DNA from: Gammaproteobacteria bacterium
GTDB lineage: Bacteria > Pseudomonadota > Gammaproteobacteria > SZUA-152
Assembly (NCBI GenBank): GCA_024762755.1
Contig: JANTGX010000042.1
Coordinates: 1 to 11,350, forward strand
Direction of reading: 5' to 3'
DNA length: 11,350 bases
Position numbers and translations under genes: made by a program
Notes under the pieces: model-generated
Seen by the model: only the letters and a program-made list of their open reading frames with translations
Database searches by the model: none
What the model was told of the DNA's origin: nothing
In this document: piece by piece, positions 1-7,256 of the stretch
How the letters are laid out: every line of letters starts with the position of its first letter
How positions within the stretch are numbered: the stretch's first letter is position 1

Positions 1-257
1 CGGTGTTCGTCGTCACGCCAGATGAGCCGGTAGCGCGCCGGCACACGGGCGGCATCACCACGCCATTCGAAGACGTCGGTGCCCTCGAGGCGCGTCATGG
101 ACAACTCGCCCTCGGCGATGGTCACGCTCTCTGCATGGGGCAGGAAGACGCGCACCACCACCTGGCCAGCGGCGGTCTCGTGACGACCCAGCACGCTGAA
201 GGGATCGTGATGACGAGATTCGATGATCTTCTGCAGTTCGGGGTCCAGGCGCATCAT
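1..257 (-). CDS. glgB: 1,4-alpha-glucan branching enzyme GlgB, N-terminal 85 residues (cut by window edge)
   Basis: GlgB makes the alpha-1,6 branches of glycogen by transferring a cut alpha-1,4 chain; it acts in the cytoplasm. Only the start of the roughly 730-residue protein is present. It opens MMRLDPELQKIIESRHHDPF and continues with SVLGRH; the HHDPFSVLGRH stretch (about residues 16-26) is the hallmark of the GlgB N1 domain, followed by a beta-sandwich-like segment (VVVRVFLPHAESVTI) of the CBM48-like N-terminal region. The GH13 catalytic domain lies outside the window. The start is ATG at 257 or the adjacent ATG at 254; AGAAGGCAGG lies just upstream. The ATG at 257 overlaps the TGA of the GH57 gene as ATGA, so translational coupling is likely. 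It is the last visible gene of the glg operon. Confidence 0.93.
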   Translation of the reverse strand, partial: MMRLDPELQKIIESRHHDPFSVLGRHETAAGQVVVRVFLPHAESVTIAEGELSMTRLEGTDVFEWRGDAARVPARYRLIWRDDEH

Positions 258-1729
258 CCTGCCTTCTTTTCGAAATCGTGTTCCAGGATCTCAATGGCGC
301 GGCGGCAGATCTCGCGGCCGTACTCGGTCCACTGACCCTGACCCCAGTAGCGAAAGCAACTGGTCTGCGACACCAGCAGATGGAACAAGGCGTTGCGGTA
401 GCGGGGATCGTTACTAGGCACACCTGCCTTGATCACCCGTTCGTAGAACAACCGACTCACCTCCTCCATGGGGCCGAGTACGTTTTCGTAGCCCTTGACC
501 CAGGAGAGATCGTTGGTCCAGCTGCCGCCGTCCATGCTGAAGCTGCCGTCCTCCTGCTTGAGTTCCTTGATGGTCTGCTCCAGTTTCTCCGGGCCATCGC
601 CCGGCTTCATGCGTTCCCAGATGCGGCGTTGATGGATGGGCTGAACGGCCGGCAGATCGGCCTGCTGGATGCCGAGACTGAACAGATGTTCGAGGTATTC
701 GGTGGCATTCATCATGGGCACATCACTGCCGGAGGCGGCGCGCACCACCTCCATGTACTTGGGCGGGAATTCGTTCATCATCACACCGCCGTTCTCACCG
801 TCGGCGATCTGGGTCACCAGTGGCGGTACCGAGCGTCCGGCCAGGGTCTCGTGTTGCAGGCTCTGCGCCTCGTACCAGGGTTGCATCTGCGCCACCAGCT
901 TGGTGTCCGAGCCCTGGGTCTTGACGATGGCGATGATCTCCGCCGTCTCGCCCCGGGAGTTGGTACAGACCAGACGGTGCGGCAAATGGGGCCGACGGGG
1001 GTTCCAACCGTCTTCCGGCTGCTCCACGGTGTGCTCCTGCACCAGCACCCACTGGTACCCGCAATCCCTCAGCGTCTTGACGAATTCATAGGCCACGTCG
1101 GGATGATTGGGCAGGGCCATCTCCGAGGGTGAAAAGCCGCGCACGCGCTGCAGGGCCTCGATGCCGAAGATGCCGGCGAAATGCTGCTGCCAGGCCTTCA
1201 CGTGCAGGCGGTAGTCCTGCACCGGGGTGGACGGCGCCACCGGATGTCCCCAGGGCATGCCGAGCCATTCGACGCAGCCCGCATAGTCGGGATTGCAGGT
1301 GATGTTCTTCAGGTTGTCGAAGACGTCGTCCAGGCCCATCTTGCGCAGGCCATGAAACAGGGTGCCTGAATATTCCAGCATCACCCGCGGTGCCTTGCCC
1401 TCGCCCACGAGCTGGGGGATGAACTCACCCATGCGCTTGTAACACCAGTGGAACACCGAGGCATTGTGGTTATCGCCGATGTCCGGATGCTCCATCATGT
1501 ATTGCAGGTTGCTGATGATCTCGGCGGTGCGCAGGTCGTCCCCGCCAGCGGGGATCAGGGGCTGATGCATGTGCAGGGCAATGGCGCAGGTGGCTCGAGT
1601 ATTGTTGAAGTCGATGTGGCTGTCCGGAAGAAACACCGGCTGGCCCGCCTTGGCCTGCAGGGCCTCGTCGACGATGCCTTCGAAGCCGGAGATGGCCGGT
1701 AGGCCGTCGACATATTCTGGAATGTTCAT
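254..1729 (-). CDS. Glycoside hydrolase family 57 protein (GH57-A), between glgA and glgB
   Basis: This 491-residue cytoplasmic protein probably acts on alpha-1,4/1,6-glucans. GH57 enzymes are retaining amylases, glucanotransferases, branching or debranching enzymes; the exact reaction cannot be read here. The family motifs are visible: HMHQP at residues 53-57 (region 1), GFSPSEMALP at 198-207 with Glu203 as nucleophile candidate, and ADGENGG at 309-315 with Asp310 as acid/base candidate. Near the C terminus TSCFRYWGQGQW (456-467) matches TSCNFYWGEDW in the second GH57 gene of the operon. The start at 1729 is chosen because AGGGAG, which overlaps the glgA stop, lies at good spacing; an upstream extension in frame is possible but runs back into glgA. 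It begins 14 bases after glgA and overlaps glgB by 4 bases. The family call is secure, the activity is not. Confidence 0.9.
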   Translation of the reverse strand: MNIPEYVDGLPAISGFEGIVDEALQAKAGQPVFLPDSHIDFNNTRATCAIALHMHQPLIPAGGDDLRTAEIISNLQYMMEHPDIGDNHNASVFHWCYKRMGEFIPQLVGEGKAPRVMLEYSGTLFHGLRKMGLDDVFDNLKNITCNPDYAGCVEWLGMPWGHPVAPSTPVQDYRLHVKAWQQHFAGIFGIEALQRVRGFSPSEMALPNHPDVAYEFVKTLRDCGYQWVLVQEHTVEQPEDGWNPRRPHLPHRLVCTNSRGETAEIIAIVKTQGSDTKLVAQMQPWYEAQSLQHETLAGRSVPPLVTQIADGENGGVMMNEFPPKYMEVVRAASGSDVPMMNATEYLEHLFSLGIQQADLPAVQPIHQRRIWERMKPGDGPEKLEQTIKELKQEDGSFSMDGGSWTNDLSWVKGYENVLGPMEEVSRLFYERVIKAGVPSNDPRYRNALFHLLVSQTSCFRYWGQGQWTEYGREICRRAIEILEHDFEKKAG

Positions 1730-1743
1730 GTGCGCGCTTCTCC

Positions 1744-3216
1744 CTATAAGTGACGAATGTGTTCGTAGATGTTGAGGTAGTCCCGACCCGGGTGGTTCCA
1801 CGAATAATCGTAGGCCATGCCCTGTCGAATGAGCCGATGAAATTCATCGGGGTGGTGATGCCAGAGGCCGATGGCGCGTGACATGGCGGATTCGAGGCCG
1901 GCGAAGTCGGCCTGGTGGAAGACGTAGCCGTTGCGCTCGTGCATCGGCTTGGACGAATAGTCGCGGTCGAAGACCGTATCGGCGAGGCCACCCACGGCGC
2001 GCACGATGGGCACCGCGCCATAGCGCAGGGCGATCATCTGGGTCAGGCCGCAGGGTTCGTACAGGCTGGGCACGACCATCATGTCCGCGCCCGCATAGAT
2101 GAGGTGGGCGAGTTCCTCGTCGTAGCCGATCTCCAGATGGCAGTCCGGGTTTTCGTTCAAATGATGCTTGAGCTGCCAGAAGTCGTCGTTGATGCCGAGT
2201 TCCGGACTCGCGCCGAGCAGTACGAACTGGGCGCCCTGTTCGAGGGCATAGAAAAGGGCGTGGCGAATGAGGTGCACGCCCTTCTGCGTATCCAGCCGGC
2301 CCACGTAGGCGATCACCGGCTTGTAGGCCTCTTGCAGCATCAGGCGTCCTCGCAGGGCCTGCTTGTCGGCGTACTTGCCGCTCAGGTCGTCGGCGGAGTA
2401 ATGATGCGGAATATAAACGTCTGTGCCGGGATTCCACATATCGTAGTCGAGGCCATTGAGCACACCGCCGAATTTATCCGCATGGCGCGTCAGGGTCGGG
2501 CCAAGGCCATAGCCCTGGTCCGTGTTGCACACCTCCCAGGCATGGGTGGGCGAGACGGTGGTGACGAAGTTGGCATAGGTGATGGCGCCCTTGGTGAGGT
2601 TGAGCGCCGCGTGGGTGAAGTCGTCTTGCAGGCGATCGGGCGCGGCATAGTATTCGGGTCGGCCGAGACCGCTCATCCAGAGGACGTCCTCGCCAACGAT
2701 GCCCTGATGCCTGAAGTTGTGGATGGTGTGGCAGACACGCTGATCCGGCATTCCATGGTGGGCGTAGAGCTCATACAGCAACACGGGGATCAGGGCCGTC
2801 TGCCAGTCGTGGGTATGAATGACGTCCGGACGCTTGCCCGTCTTGTACATGAACTCCATGGTCGCCTTGCTGAAGAAGGCGAAGCGCAGGTGTTCATCGG
2901 GGAAGCCGTAATAGCTGCCACGTTCGAAGAAGTGCTCCTCCGAGTGGGGTTCGATGAAATAGCAGCGGCGGTCGTGCACGTGTCCGAACCACACGGTGCA
3001 GGGCACTTGGCGGTTGAACCAGGGGACCTGCAGATTCTCGTAGCTGACCGACAGGTCCCTGATGTGGTCGTAACGCATGCAGTCGTATTTCGGCAGGATG
3101 ATCTCGACGGCATTGCCTCGGATCTCCAATTCCCGACTGAGTCCATAGATCACGTCGGCCAGCCCGCCGACCTTGGCGACCGGCGCACACTCTGAGGCGA
3201 CCATGACGATGTACAT
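1744..3216 (-). CDS. glgA: Glycogen synthase GlgA (ADP-glucose type, GT5)
   Basis: GlgA transfers glucose from ADP-glucose to the non-reducing end of an alpha-1,4-glucan. The 490-residue length fits bacterial GlgA. The GT-B fold signatures appear in order: SECAPVAKVGGLADV (residues 8-22) with Lys15 of the K-x-G-G nucleotide-sugar motif, THDWQT (135-140), NGLDYDMWNP (254-263), YVGRLDTQKG (304-313), the acceptor/catalytic-region EPCGLTQ (387-393) and RAVGGLADTV (406-415). The ATG at 3216 is chosen because the protein then begins MYIVMVASE, as this family does; the 50 codons upstream in frame are not GlgA-like. The SD is weak. It sits downstream of GH57-B, separated by 156 bases with possible RNA structure, and 14 bases upstream of GH57-A. 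No key residue appears to be missing. Confidence 0.96.
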   Translation of the reverse strand: MYIVMVASECAPVAKVGGLADVIYGLSRELEIRGNAVEIILPKYDCMRYDHIRDLSVSYENLQVPWFNRQVPCTVWFGHVHDRRCYFIEPHSEEHFFERGSYYGFPDEHLRFAFFSKATMEFMYKTGKRPDVIHTHDWQTALIPVLLYELYAHHGMPDQRVCHTIHNFRHQGIVGEDVLWMSGLGRPEYYAAPDRLQDDFTHAALNLTKGAITYANFVTTVSPTHAWEVCNTDQGYGLGPTLTRHADKFGGVLNGLDYDMWNPGTDVYIPHHYSADDLSGKYADKQALRGRLMLQEAYKPVIAYVGRLDTQKGVHLIRHALFYALEQGAQFVLLGASPELGINDDFWQLKHHLNENPDCHLEIGYDEELAHLIYAGADMMVVPSLYEPCGLTQMIALRYGAVPIVRAVGGLADTVFDRDYSSKPMHERNGYVFHQADFAGLESAMSRAIGLWHHHPDEFHRLIRQGMAYDYSWNHPGRDYLNIYEHIRHL

Positions 3217-3372
3217 AGGGCAAGACCCGCTATGGATTGGAATTAAGGACCCTGACGGGCGGTCCGAGGAACCACGGTCGAAAACGACGACCGCAATAAC
3301 ACCACGCCGCGTCAGGGTACCGAAGGGGGTGGACGGGGAGCAAGCACGCAGGCGTCTCTCCGCCACGTGTCG
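3217..3372 (-). promoter_or_regulatory. Candidate structured leader upstream of glgA (three-way junction)
   Basis: On the minus-strand transcript a 9-bp perfect long-range stem (ACCCTGACG at 3318-3310 with CGTCAGGGT at 3257-3249) encloses two hairpins. The first is CGGTCG (3293-3288) with CGACCG (3280-3275), closing a 7-base loop. The second is GGTTC (3273-3269) with GGACC (3265-3261), closing a 3-base loop and using one G-U pair. The structure ends about 32 bases before the glgA ATG. No U-run follows, so it is not an ordinary terminator of the GH57-B gene. It could be a leader controlling glgA translation, an mRNA processing site or chance. I do not recognise a known riboswitch class. Confidence 0.35.
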
Positions 3373-4551
3373 TCACATCCGTTTGCGCACCTGGTGCAGG
3401 TGGTGCAGTGCCGCCTCCAGGTCGGCATCGGCGCGGGATACCCAGTCTTCCCCCCAATAGAAATTGCAACTCGTCTCGCTGCGCAGCAGGCGCCACACGG
3501 CCTCTTCCAGCAGGCCATGCAATTCGGCGGAATGGGCGAACCTCTCGCCGATCTCCCAACGTGCGCGGTGAATGGCCTCACTGGCGCCGGACAGCCGTCC
3601 CAAGGTATTGCGCTGGGTCTCCGATCCGGTCCACTGGCTGAATCCATGCCCCGAGTGCCAGCCGGTATTCCAGGCGCCGGTGTCCACCTCCACCTCACCA
3701 TGTACCCCATGGCGGTCTATATAGTCGTGGATGAAGGTCGGGCGCACGGCACCACCGGCCCGCGCCTGCTCGAGCAGGGGCCGGTAGAAGGCGCCCCAGA
3801 AATTGCTCTCCATGCGCACATTGCGAAACCAGCCGCCGTTGTCGCCGTCGGAGGCCGTGGTCACCAGGGGCGGGAAATCGCACCAGCGGGTCCGTTCCGT
3901 CACCTCATGGATGAACCAGCCGGGCTCCATGCCCGCCTCCTGTGCGTCCGAAAGGCTGCGGTCACGCACCACCACGGTGATCTCTTCACCCCCGTAGCGG
4001 GCGATATGCGGACGGTAGAGGATCTCTTCCCAGCGCATCTTGCCCTTGGGCCTGACGTGCTCACTGTCCACCAGTACATAGCGATAACCGAAACGGCGCA
4101 GTAGGGGAATGAGCTCCATGCTGAAGGCCATCTCCGGAGGCCAGAAGCCGTCGAAATGATCGCGATGGAACAGGTGGCGCGCAATGCCCAACCAGCGCGC
4201 CAGATGTTCTTCGCGATCTGCTGGGGGTATCAGGGGCAGCACGGGGTGGTAGTAGCCGGTACCGAGGATGGAGAACAGTTGCTCGTTCTGCAAATGCCAG
4301 AGGAGCGCGCCGCAGTCGATGATGCCATAGACCTGCTGCTGGAAGGCGGGGTCGGAGAGGGTCTCGAGCAGGGTGCCGGAGAGCGAGAGATGCACTCGCG
4401 CCTGTTCTTCCCAGCCCCACAGGCTGCGTGGCATGCGATCGAGGGAGAACAGGATCTCCTTCGCCTCCCAGGGCGCGTGCTCGAGGAGATACTGGAGGTT
4501 TCCGGCGGGTTGATGAAAATTCAGTACCAGGGCGTGGTGGATGGGACGCAC
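3373..4551 (-). CDS. Glycoside hydrolase family 57 protein (GH57-B), first gene of the glg cluster
   Basis: This probable alpha-glucan-active GH57 enzyme has 392 residues with the start chosen here. Region 1 is LNFHQP (HQP at residues 13-15), region 3 is DGFWPPEMAFS (134-144) with Glu140 as nucleophile candidate, and region 4 is ASDGDNGGWF (233-242) with Asp235 as acid/base candidate. SETSCNFYWGEDW (358-370) repeats the C-terminal motif of GH57-A, so the two are distant paralogues, this one about 100 residues shorter. The start is uncertain: GTG at 4551 has GAGG 8 bases upstream and puts the HQP strand at the usual distance from the N terminus; ATGs at 4584 and 4596 lack a good SD. It is followed by glgA after 156 bases. 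Amylase, branching or transferase activity are all possible. Confidence 0.88.
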   Translation of the reverse strand: MRPIHHALVLNFHQPAGNLQYLLEHAPWEAKEILFSLDRMPRSLWGWEEQARVHLSLSGTLLETLSDPAFQQQVYGIIDCGALLWHLQNEQLFSILGTGYYHPVLPLIPPADREEHLARWLGIARHLFHRDHFDGFWPPEMAFSMELIPLLRRFGYRYVLVDSEHVRPKGKMRWEEILYRPHIARYGGEEITVVVRDRSLSDAQEAGMEPGWFIHEVTERTRWCDFPPLVTTASDGDNGGWFRNVRMESNFWGAFYRPLLEQARAGGAVRPTFIHDYIDRHGVHGEVEVDTGAWNTGWHSGHGFSQWTGSETQRNTLGRLSGASEAIHRARWEIGERFAHSAELHGLLEEAVWRLLRSETSCNFYWGEDWVSRADADLEAALHHLHQVRKRM

Positions 4552-4559
4552 GATCACTA

Positions 4560-4563
4560 CCTC
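4560..4563 (-). promoter_or_regulatory. Ribosome binding site deciding the GH57-B start
   Basis: GAGG on the minus strand is 8 bases before GTG 4551. The alternative ATG codons at 4584 and 4596 have no comparable purine-rich site. This is the reason for choosing the shorter protein. Confidence 0.45.
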
Positions 4564-4701
4564 GGATGAAACTCGTTTGAGCATGGCGATGGCCATGCGG
4601 ACCAGGCCACTGCGTTGCGTCTTCTTTTGACAGGACTCGCGGACGGGTCTACCGGTCTTTTGCAGGTAGATTGACTCGGCTGGCCACCCACAATAACCCA
4701 C

Positions 4702-4727
4702 GAAAACAATCTATTATCTGTGTTTTC
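4702..4727 (-). promoter_or_regulatory. Candidate promoter/operator of the glg operon
   Basis: A perfect 7-bp inverted repeat, GAAAACA (4702-4708) and TGTTTTC (4721-4727), flanks 12 bases which on the minus strand contain GATAAT (4718-4713), a 5/6 match to a sigma-70 -10 box. A good -35 box at 16-18 bases is not evident, so the promoter may depend on an activator, or the match may be accidental. The symmetry suits a dimeric regulator straddling the -10 region. It lies about 150 bases before the chosen GH57-B start. Confidence 0.3.
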
Positions 4728-4942
4728 AGACGCATCGACGTATCTCAGGCAGTCTAAAAAATTCAGCCCACCAATGCAAAGGCATTTGAATGCCATACCA
4801 CATAACCCATGTAAGCGGGACGGCAGTGACTCGTTAACCGCGTGGCAGTGTCTTTCGGTGATGTATCTCGCTACCGATTGGCCGCAGAAAAATAAATTCC
4901 ACGCTCTGAATCAGCATCTGTGCCTAGCCGACGGCGCCTTCC

Positions 4943-5383
4943 TCAACCCTCAAGAAAATATTGTCCAGTATCCAGCATGTTATGCAGGATATCGAACAGA
5001 GCATCGGCACTGAGTCGTTTTCCGATCACTTCGCGTAGGGGCATCACTTCCAGTTCGATGTCGGCGTCGCGGCAACGCTCCAACAGGGTATAGACGAACT
5101 GTTCGAGGGATGTGGACTGCGGCAAAAGCCCCTCAAGCACGCCGCTGGCGCTTTCCATGGCCATTTGTTCGTAGGGCCAAATGGCGATGACATCGCCCTG
5201 CTCCTGCTCGTTGACGTACCAGCCGTCGGCATCGCCAAGACTCCAGACTTCCTCGCATTCCACCATGCGAGTCAGTGCGTAGAGAAAACGCGCTTCCGGT
5301 TCGGCGTCGAGCAGCATCTTTCGTTCACTTTCCAGGGGAGTGTGTTGCATTTTTTGAACCATGAAATTGGGTGTAGTAAGCAC
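4943..5383 (-). CDS. DUF2750 domain protein (function unknown)
   Basis: This 146-residue protein with no signal peptide or membrane segment is probably cytoplasmic. From about residue 25 it follows the DUF2750 pattern: an Asp/Glu-rich helix with RFLYALTRMVECEEVW, then SLGDADGWYV, a strand with VIAIWPYEQMAM, and an acidic region with an LEQFVYTLLERC helix before a final strand (IELEVMP). The EEVW-x3-DADGW and IWPYEQ blocks are what I recognise. No catalytic motif is evident and the family has no established role. The start is uncertain: GTG 5383 has GAGG 10 bases upstream inside a small hairpin, while ATGs at 5362 and 5350 have no SD; the family is usually shorter, so residue 8 or 12 could be the true start. 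It is divergent from the VOC-fold gene and upstream of, but apparently not part of, the glg operon. Confidence 0.8.
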   Translation of the reverse strand: MLTTPNFMVQKMQHTPLESERKMLLDAEPEARFLYALTRMVECEEVWSLGDADGWYVNEQEQGDVIAIWPYEQMAMESASGVLEGLLPQSTSLEQFVYTLLERCRDADIELEVMPLREVIGKRLSADALFDILHNMLDTGQYFLEG

Positions 5384-5555
5384 AGCTTAATCGCCTCGGC
5401 GGCGAAGGTCGATAGCCCGGTAAAGAACATGAGAGCATGACGAAGACAGAAAATCCTCTGTGCCACAGGGTTGTCCTCATGTACCCGAGACGCGGGGCCT
5501 GCTGCGCCGGTGCCCCATATCTCCCCCATAATGAACACAGACAAGGGCGCTTCGG

Positions 5556-5585
5556 TTGACGGGCTTCTCACCAAAGGCAGACAAT
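5556..5585 (+). promoter_or_regulatory. Candidate sigma-70 promoter of the VOC/HPPD-like gene
   Basis: TTGACG (5556-5561, 5/6 match) and GACAAT (5580-5585, 4/6 match) are 18 bases apart. Transcription would start near 5592, leaving a short leader that contains the GGAGG ribosome binding site at 5603-5607. Confidence 0.35.
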
Positions 5586-5614
5586 GATCCCTTCAGTATG
5601 CTGGAGGTTTTCCC

Positions 5615-6868
5615 ATGACCCACTCCCTGGAATTCGCCCGTCACGGCGACAAAGAAAACTCACCCTTTTTCGAAGAATATCTGGTCAAACTGTTGGAGGA
5701 ACGCGACCGTGTCGGGCTCACCGAGCGCATCCTCGAGGTCGACGCCATCATGATGACCGTAGACCCCGGCCACTCCGTGGAATACGTGGCCGAACTGTGT
5801 CTGATGACGCCCTATCACTACCTGGTGACGCTGGAGAGCGAGAGCCACTGGACCCACATCCTACGCATCGACCCGAAATACCCCGACCTGCTGGTGCGGG
5901 AGATCAAGAATCCCCAGATCCAGGGCATATTTCGCAGTCTCAACGAGGTCTATCCCATCGGTGCACGCAAGCCGAACAGCCGTTACATGGGCGAGATCCT
6001 GCGTGTCAACGACCTGCACGACGTCGTCGAACTGCAAAAGGAACGCGAATTCCGTTTCTTCAACCAGGACCAGGTGCGCCGGATGGAGATGCCGGGCAAC
6101 GTGGCCCTGAGCAAGCCCTCGCCGTATACCCACAACGTGGTGGGTTACATGGAGCGCGAGCCCGGCCAGCTGCGGGTCTACGCCCTTGGCATCAGCGCCA
6201 TCCGGCCGGACGTGCAGGAGGCCTACCAGACCGCCAAGGCCCTGCAGAAGAAACGGGAAATCGACGACCTGCTGCTGCCCATCGACCACCTGGCGACGCG
6301 GGTCTACAGCCAGAACCGCGAAGTGGCCATCCTCGAATGGCTGTCACTCTCCAGCTATTACTACTGGGGTTCCTACGACATCAAGGGCCAGAACTCGTCC
6401 ACCAATGTCACCAAGAGCGTGCATTTCGACGACGAGATCCGCAGCCCGGCAAAGGTGTTCACGGCCAACAACACGCCCTATTTCGTCAATCACCTGGAAA
6501 AGCTGCCGTCGCCCACTGAGACCTTCGTGCGCAACTACGGTCCGCGCCTGCATCACCTGGCCATCGCCGTGCGCGACGGCGAACGTCACGGGCAGGAGAA
6601 CATCGAGTACGTGGTGGACCAGATTCGGCAGGAGGGACAGGACTTCCTGCTGGACGTCATCGGCTCCAAGGAGGAAGGTTTGAAACAGATCTTCTCCAAT
6701 GCCTCGGAGCATTCCTCCCTGATCATTGAGTACGTGCAGCGCTTCGGCGAATTCCAGGGCTTCTTCACCAAGGACAACGTGGCCGAGCTGACGCACGCCG
6801 CCGGTGTGGCAGATGAACTCTTGGAACTGCAGGCCGAAGCCTCCAAGGGGAACGCCAGCAACGGATAA
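5615..6868 (+). CDS. Two-domain VOC-fold protein related to 4-hydroxyphenylpyruvate dioxygenase, substrate unknown
   Basis: This is a 417-residue soluble protein. The C-terminal half (about 220-400) follows 4-hydroxyphenylpyruvate dioxygenase (HPPD): LPIDHLATRVY (221-231) matches its IDHLTHNV strand, YDIKGQ (254-259) its FDIKG, RLHHLAIAV (311-319) its QHIA strand, and IIEYVQRFGEFQGFF (370-384) its FFEVIQR-x-GFG block, with a KDN (386-388) like EGNF. The expected Fe(II) ligands are therefore present: His225, His314 and Glu372. The N-terminal half (about 37-215) fits the degenerate VOC domain that precedes it in HPPD, but is little conserved. The IPLNE-type motif lining the HPPD substrate pocket is absent and the region before Glu372 is shortened. 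HPPD itself is therefore unlikely; an Fe-dependent dioxygenase on another substrate, or a binding protein, is possible. GGAGG lies 7 bases before the ATG. No tyrosine-catabolism genes are nearby. Confidence 0.75.
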   Translation: MTHSLEFARHGDKENSPFFEEYLVKLLEERDRVGLTERILEVDAIMMTVDPGHSVEYVAELCLMTPYHYLVTLESESHWTHILRIDPKYPDLLVREIKNPQIQGIFRSLNEVYPIGARKPNSRYMGEILRVNDLHDVVELQKEREFRFFNQDQVRRMEMPGNVALSKPSPYTHNVVGYMEREPGQLRVYALGISAIRPDVQEAYQTAKALQKKREIDDLLLPIDHLATRVYSQNREVAILEWLSLSSYYYWGSYDIKGQNSSTNVTKSVHFDDEIRSPAKVFTANNTPYFVNHLEKLPSPTETFVRNYGPRLHHLAIAVRDGERHGQENIEYVVDQIRQEGQDFLLDVIGSKEEGLKQIFSNASEHSSLIIEYVQRFGEFQGFFTKDNVAELTHAAGVADELLELQAEASKGNASNG

Positions 6869-7256
6869 GGTGCCCTGCCGATGTCTCTTCCGGTGAGATG
6901 GATCACGGAGTTGGAATAAGAGAATGCGTGAACTTTCGTGGTCTTTCCGGGGATGGCCTGATCATATTCATTGTCTCGGTGCATGCCGGTATCCATGCCG
7001 TCGAAGCGTTGTGCCCCGACATCCCCTGGAATGCGGGGAAGTGATGGATCAGAAATTTCCAAGGCAAAAATTCCATGACGGTCCATCCATCACGAAGTGC
7101 CGCCGATGGCGTAAGGACTCGGAATCAAATGCCCTTCGGCGTCCTTTTTCGAGTGTGTCGACGATCAACAAAGAACCAAAGATCGTAGAGCAGCATGCTC
7201 GAGAAAGATCTGGGCCTTCGTTTCCCTGCCAGCATCCTGTTCCATCAGATTACCGG
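6869..7256. other. Gene-free stretch between convergent genes
   Basis: This 388-base gap lies between the VOC-fold gene (plus) and the endonuclease-fold gene (minus). Open frames across it have no family resemblance and look like chance. The only structured element I can support is the terminator candidate at 7113-7150. Confidence 0.5.
7113..7150 (+). terminator. Candidate intrinsic terminator of the VOC/HPPD-like gene
   Basis: AAGGAC (7113-7118) pairs with GTCCTT (7141-7146), extended inward by CGGA (7120-7123) with TTCG (7135-7138, one wobble), leaving an 11-base loop. The stem runs into a TTTTTC tract. It is 245 bases after the stop codon, which is far, so the confidence is moderate. Confidence 0.4.

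Larger units (their letters stand above)
4552..4942. other. Gene-free stretch upstream of the glg operon
   Basis: I see no convincing gene here; short open frames in both directions have no recognisable protein character. It is AT-richer than its surroundings and holds two inverted repeats: GGCATT-TG-AATGCC at 4781-4794 and GAAAACA-N12-TGTTTTC at 4702-4727. The glg operon promoter and the end of the DUF2750 transcript should both lie in it. No strong terminator is evident after the DUF2750 stop. Confidence 0.5.

Noticed and set aside
4720..5013. 97-codon plus-strand frame upstream of the DUF2750 stop
   Set aside because: It has no family resemblance and no good ribosome site, and it overlaps the DUF2750 gene on the opposite strand.
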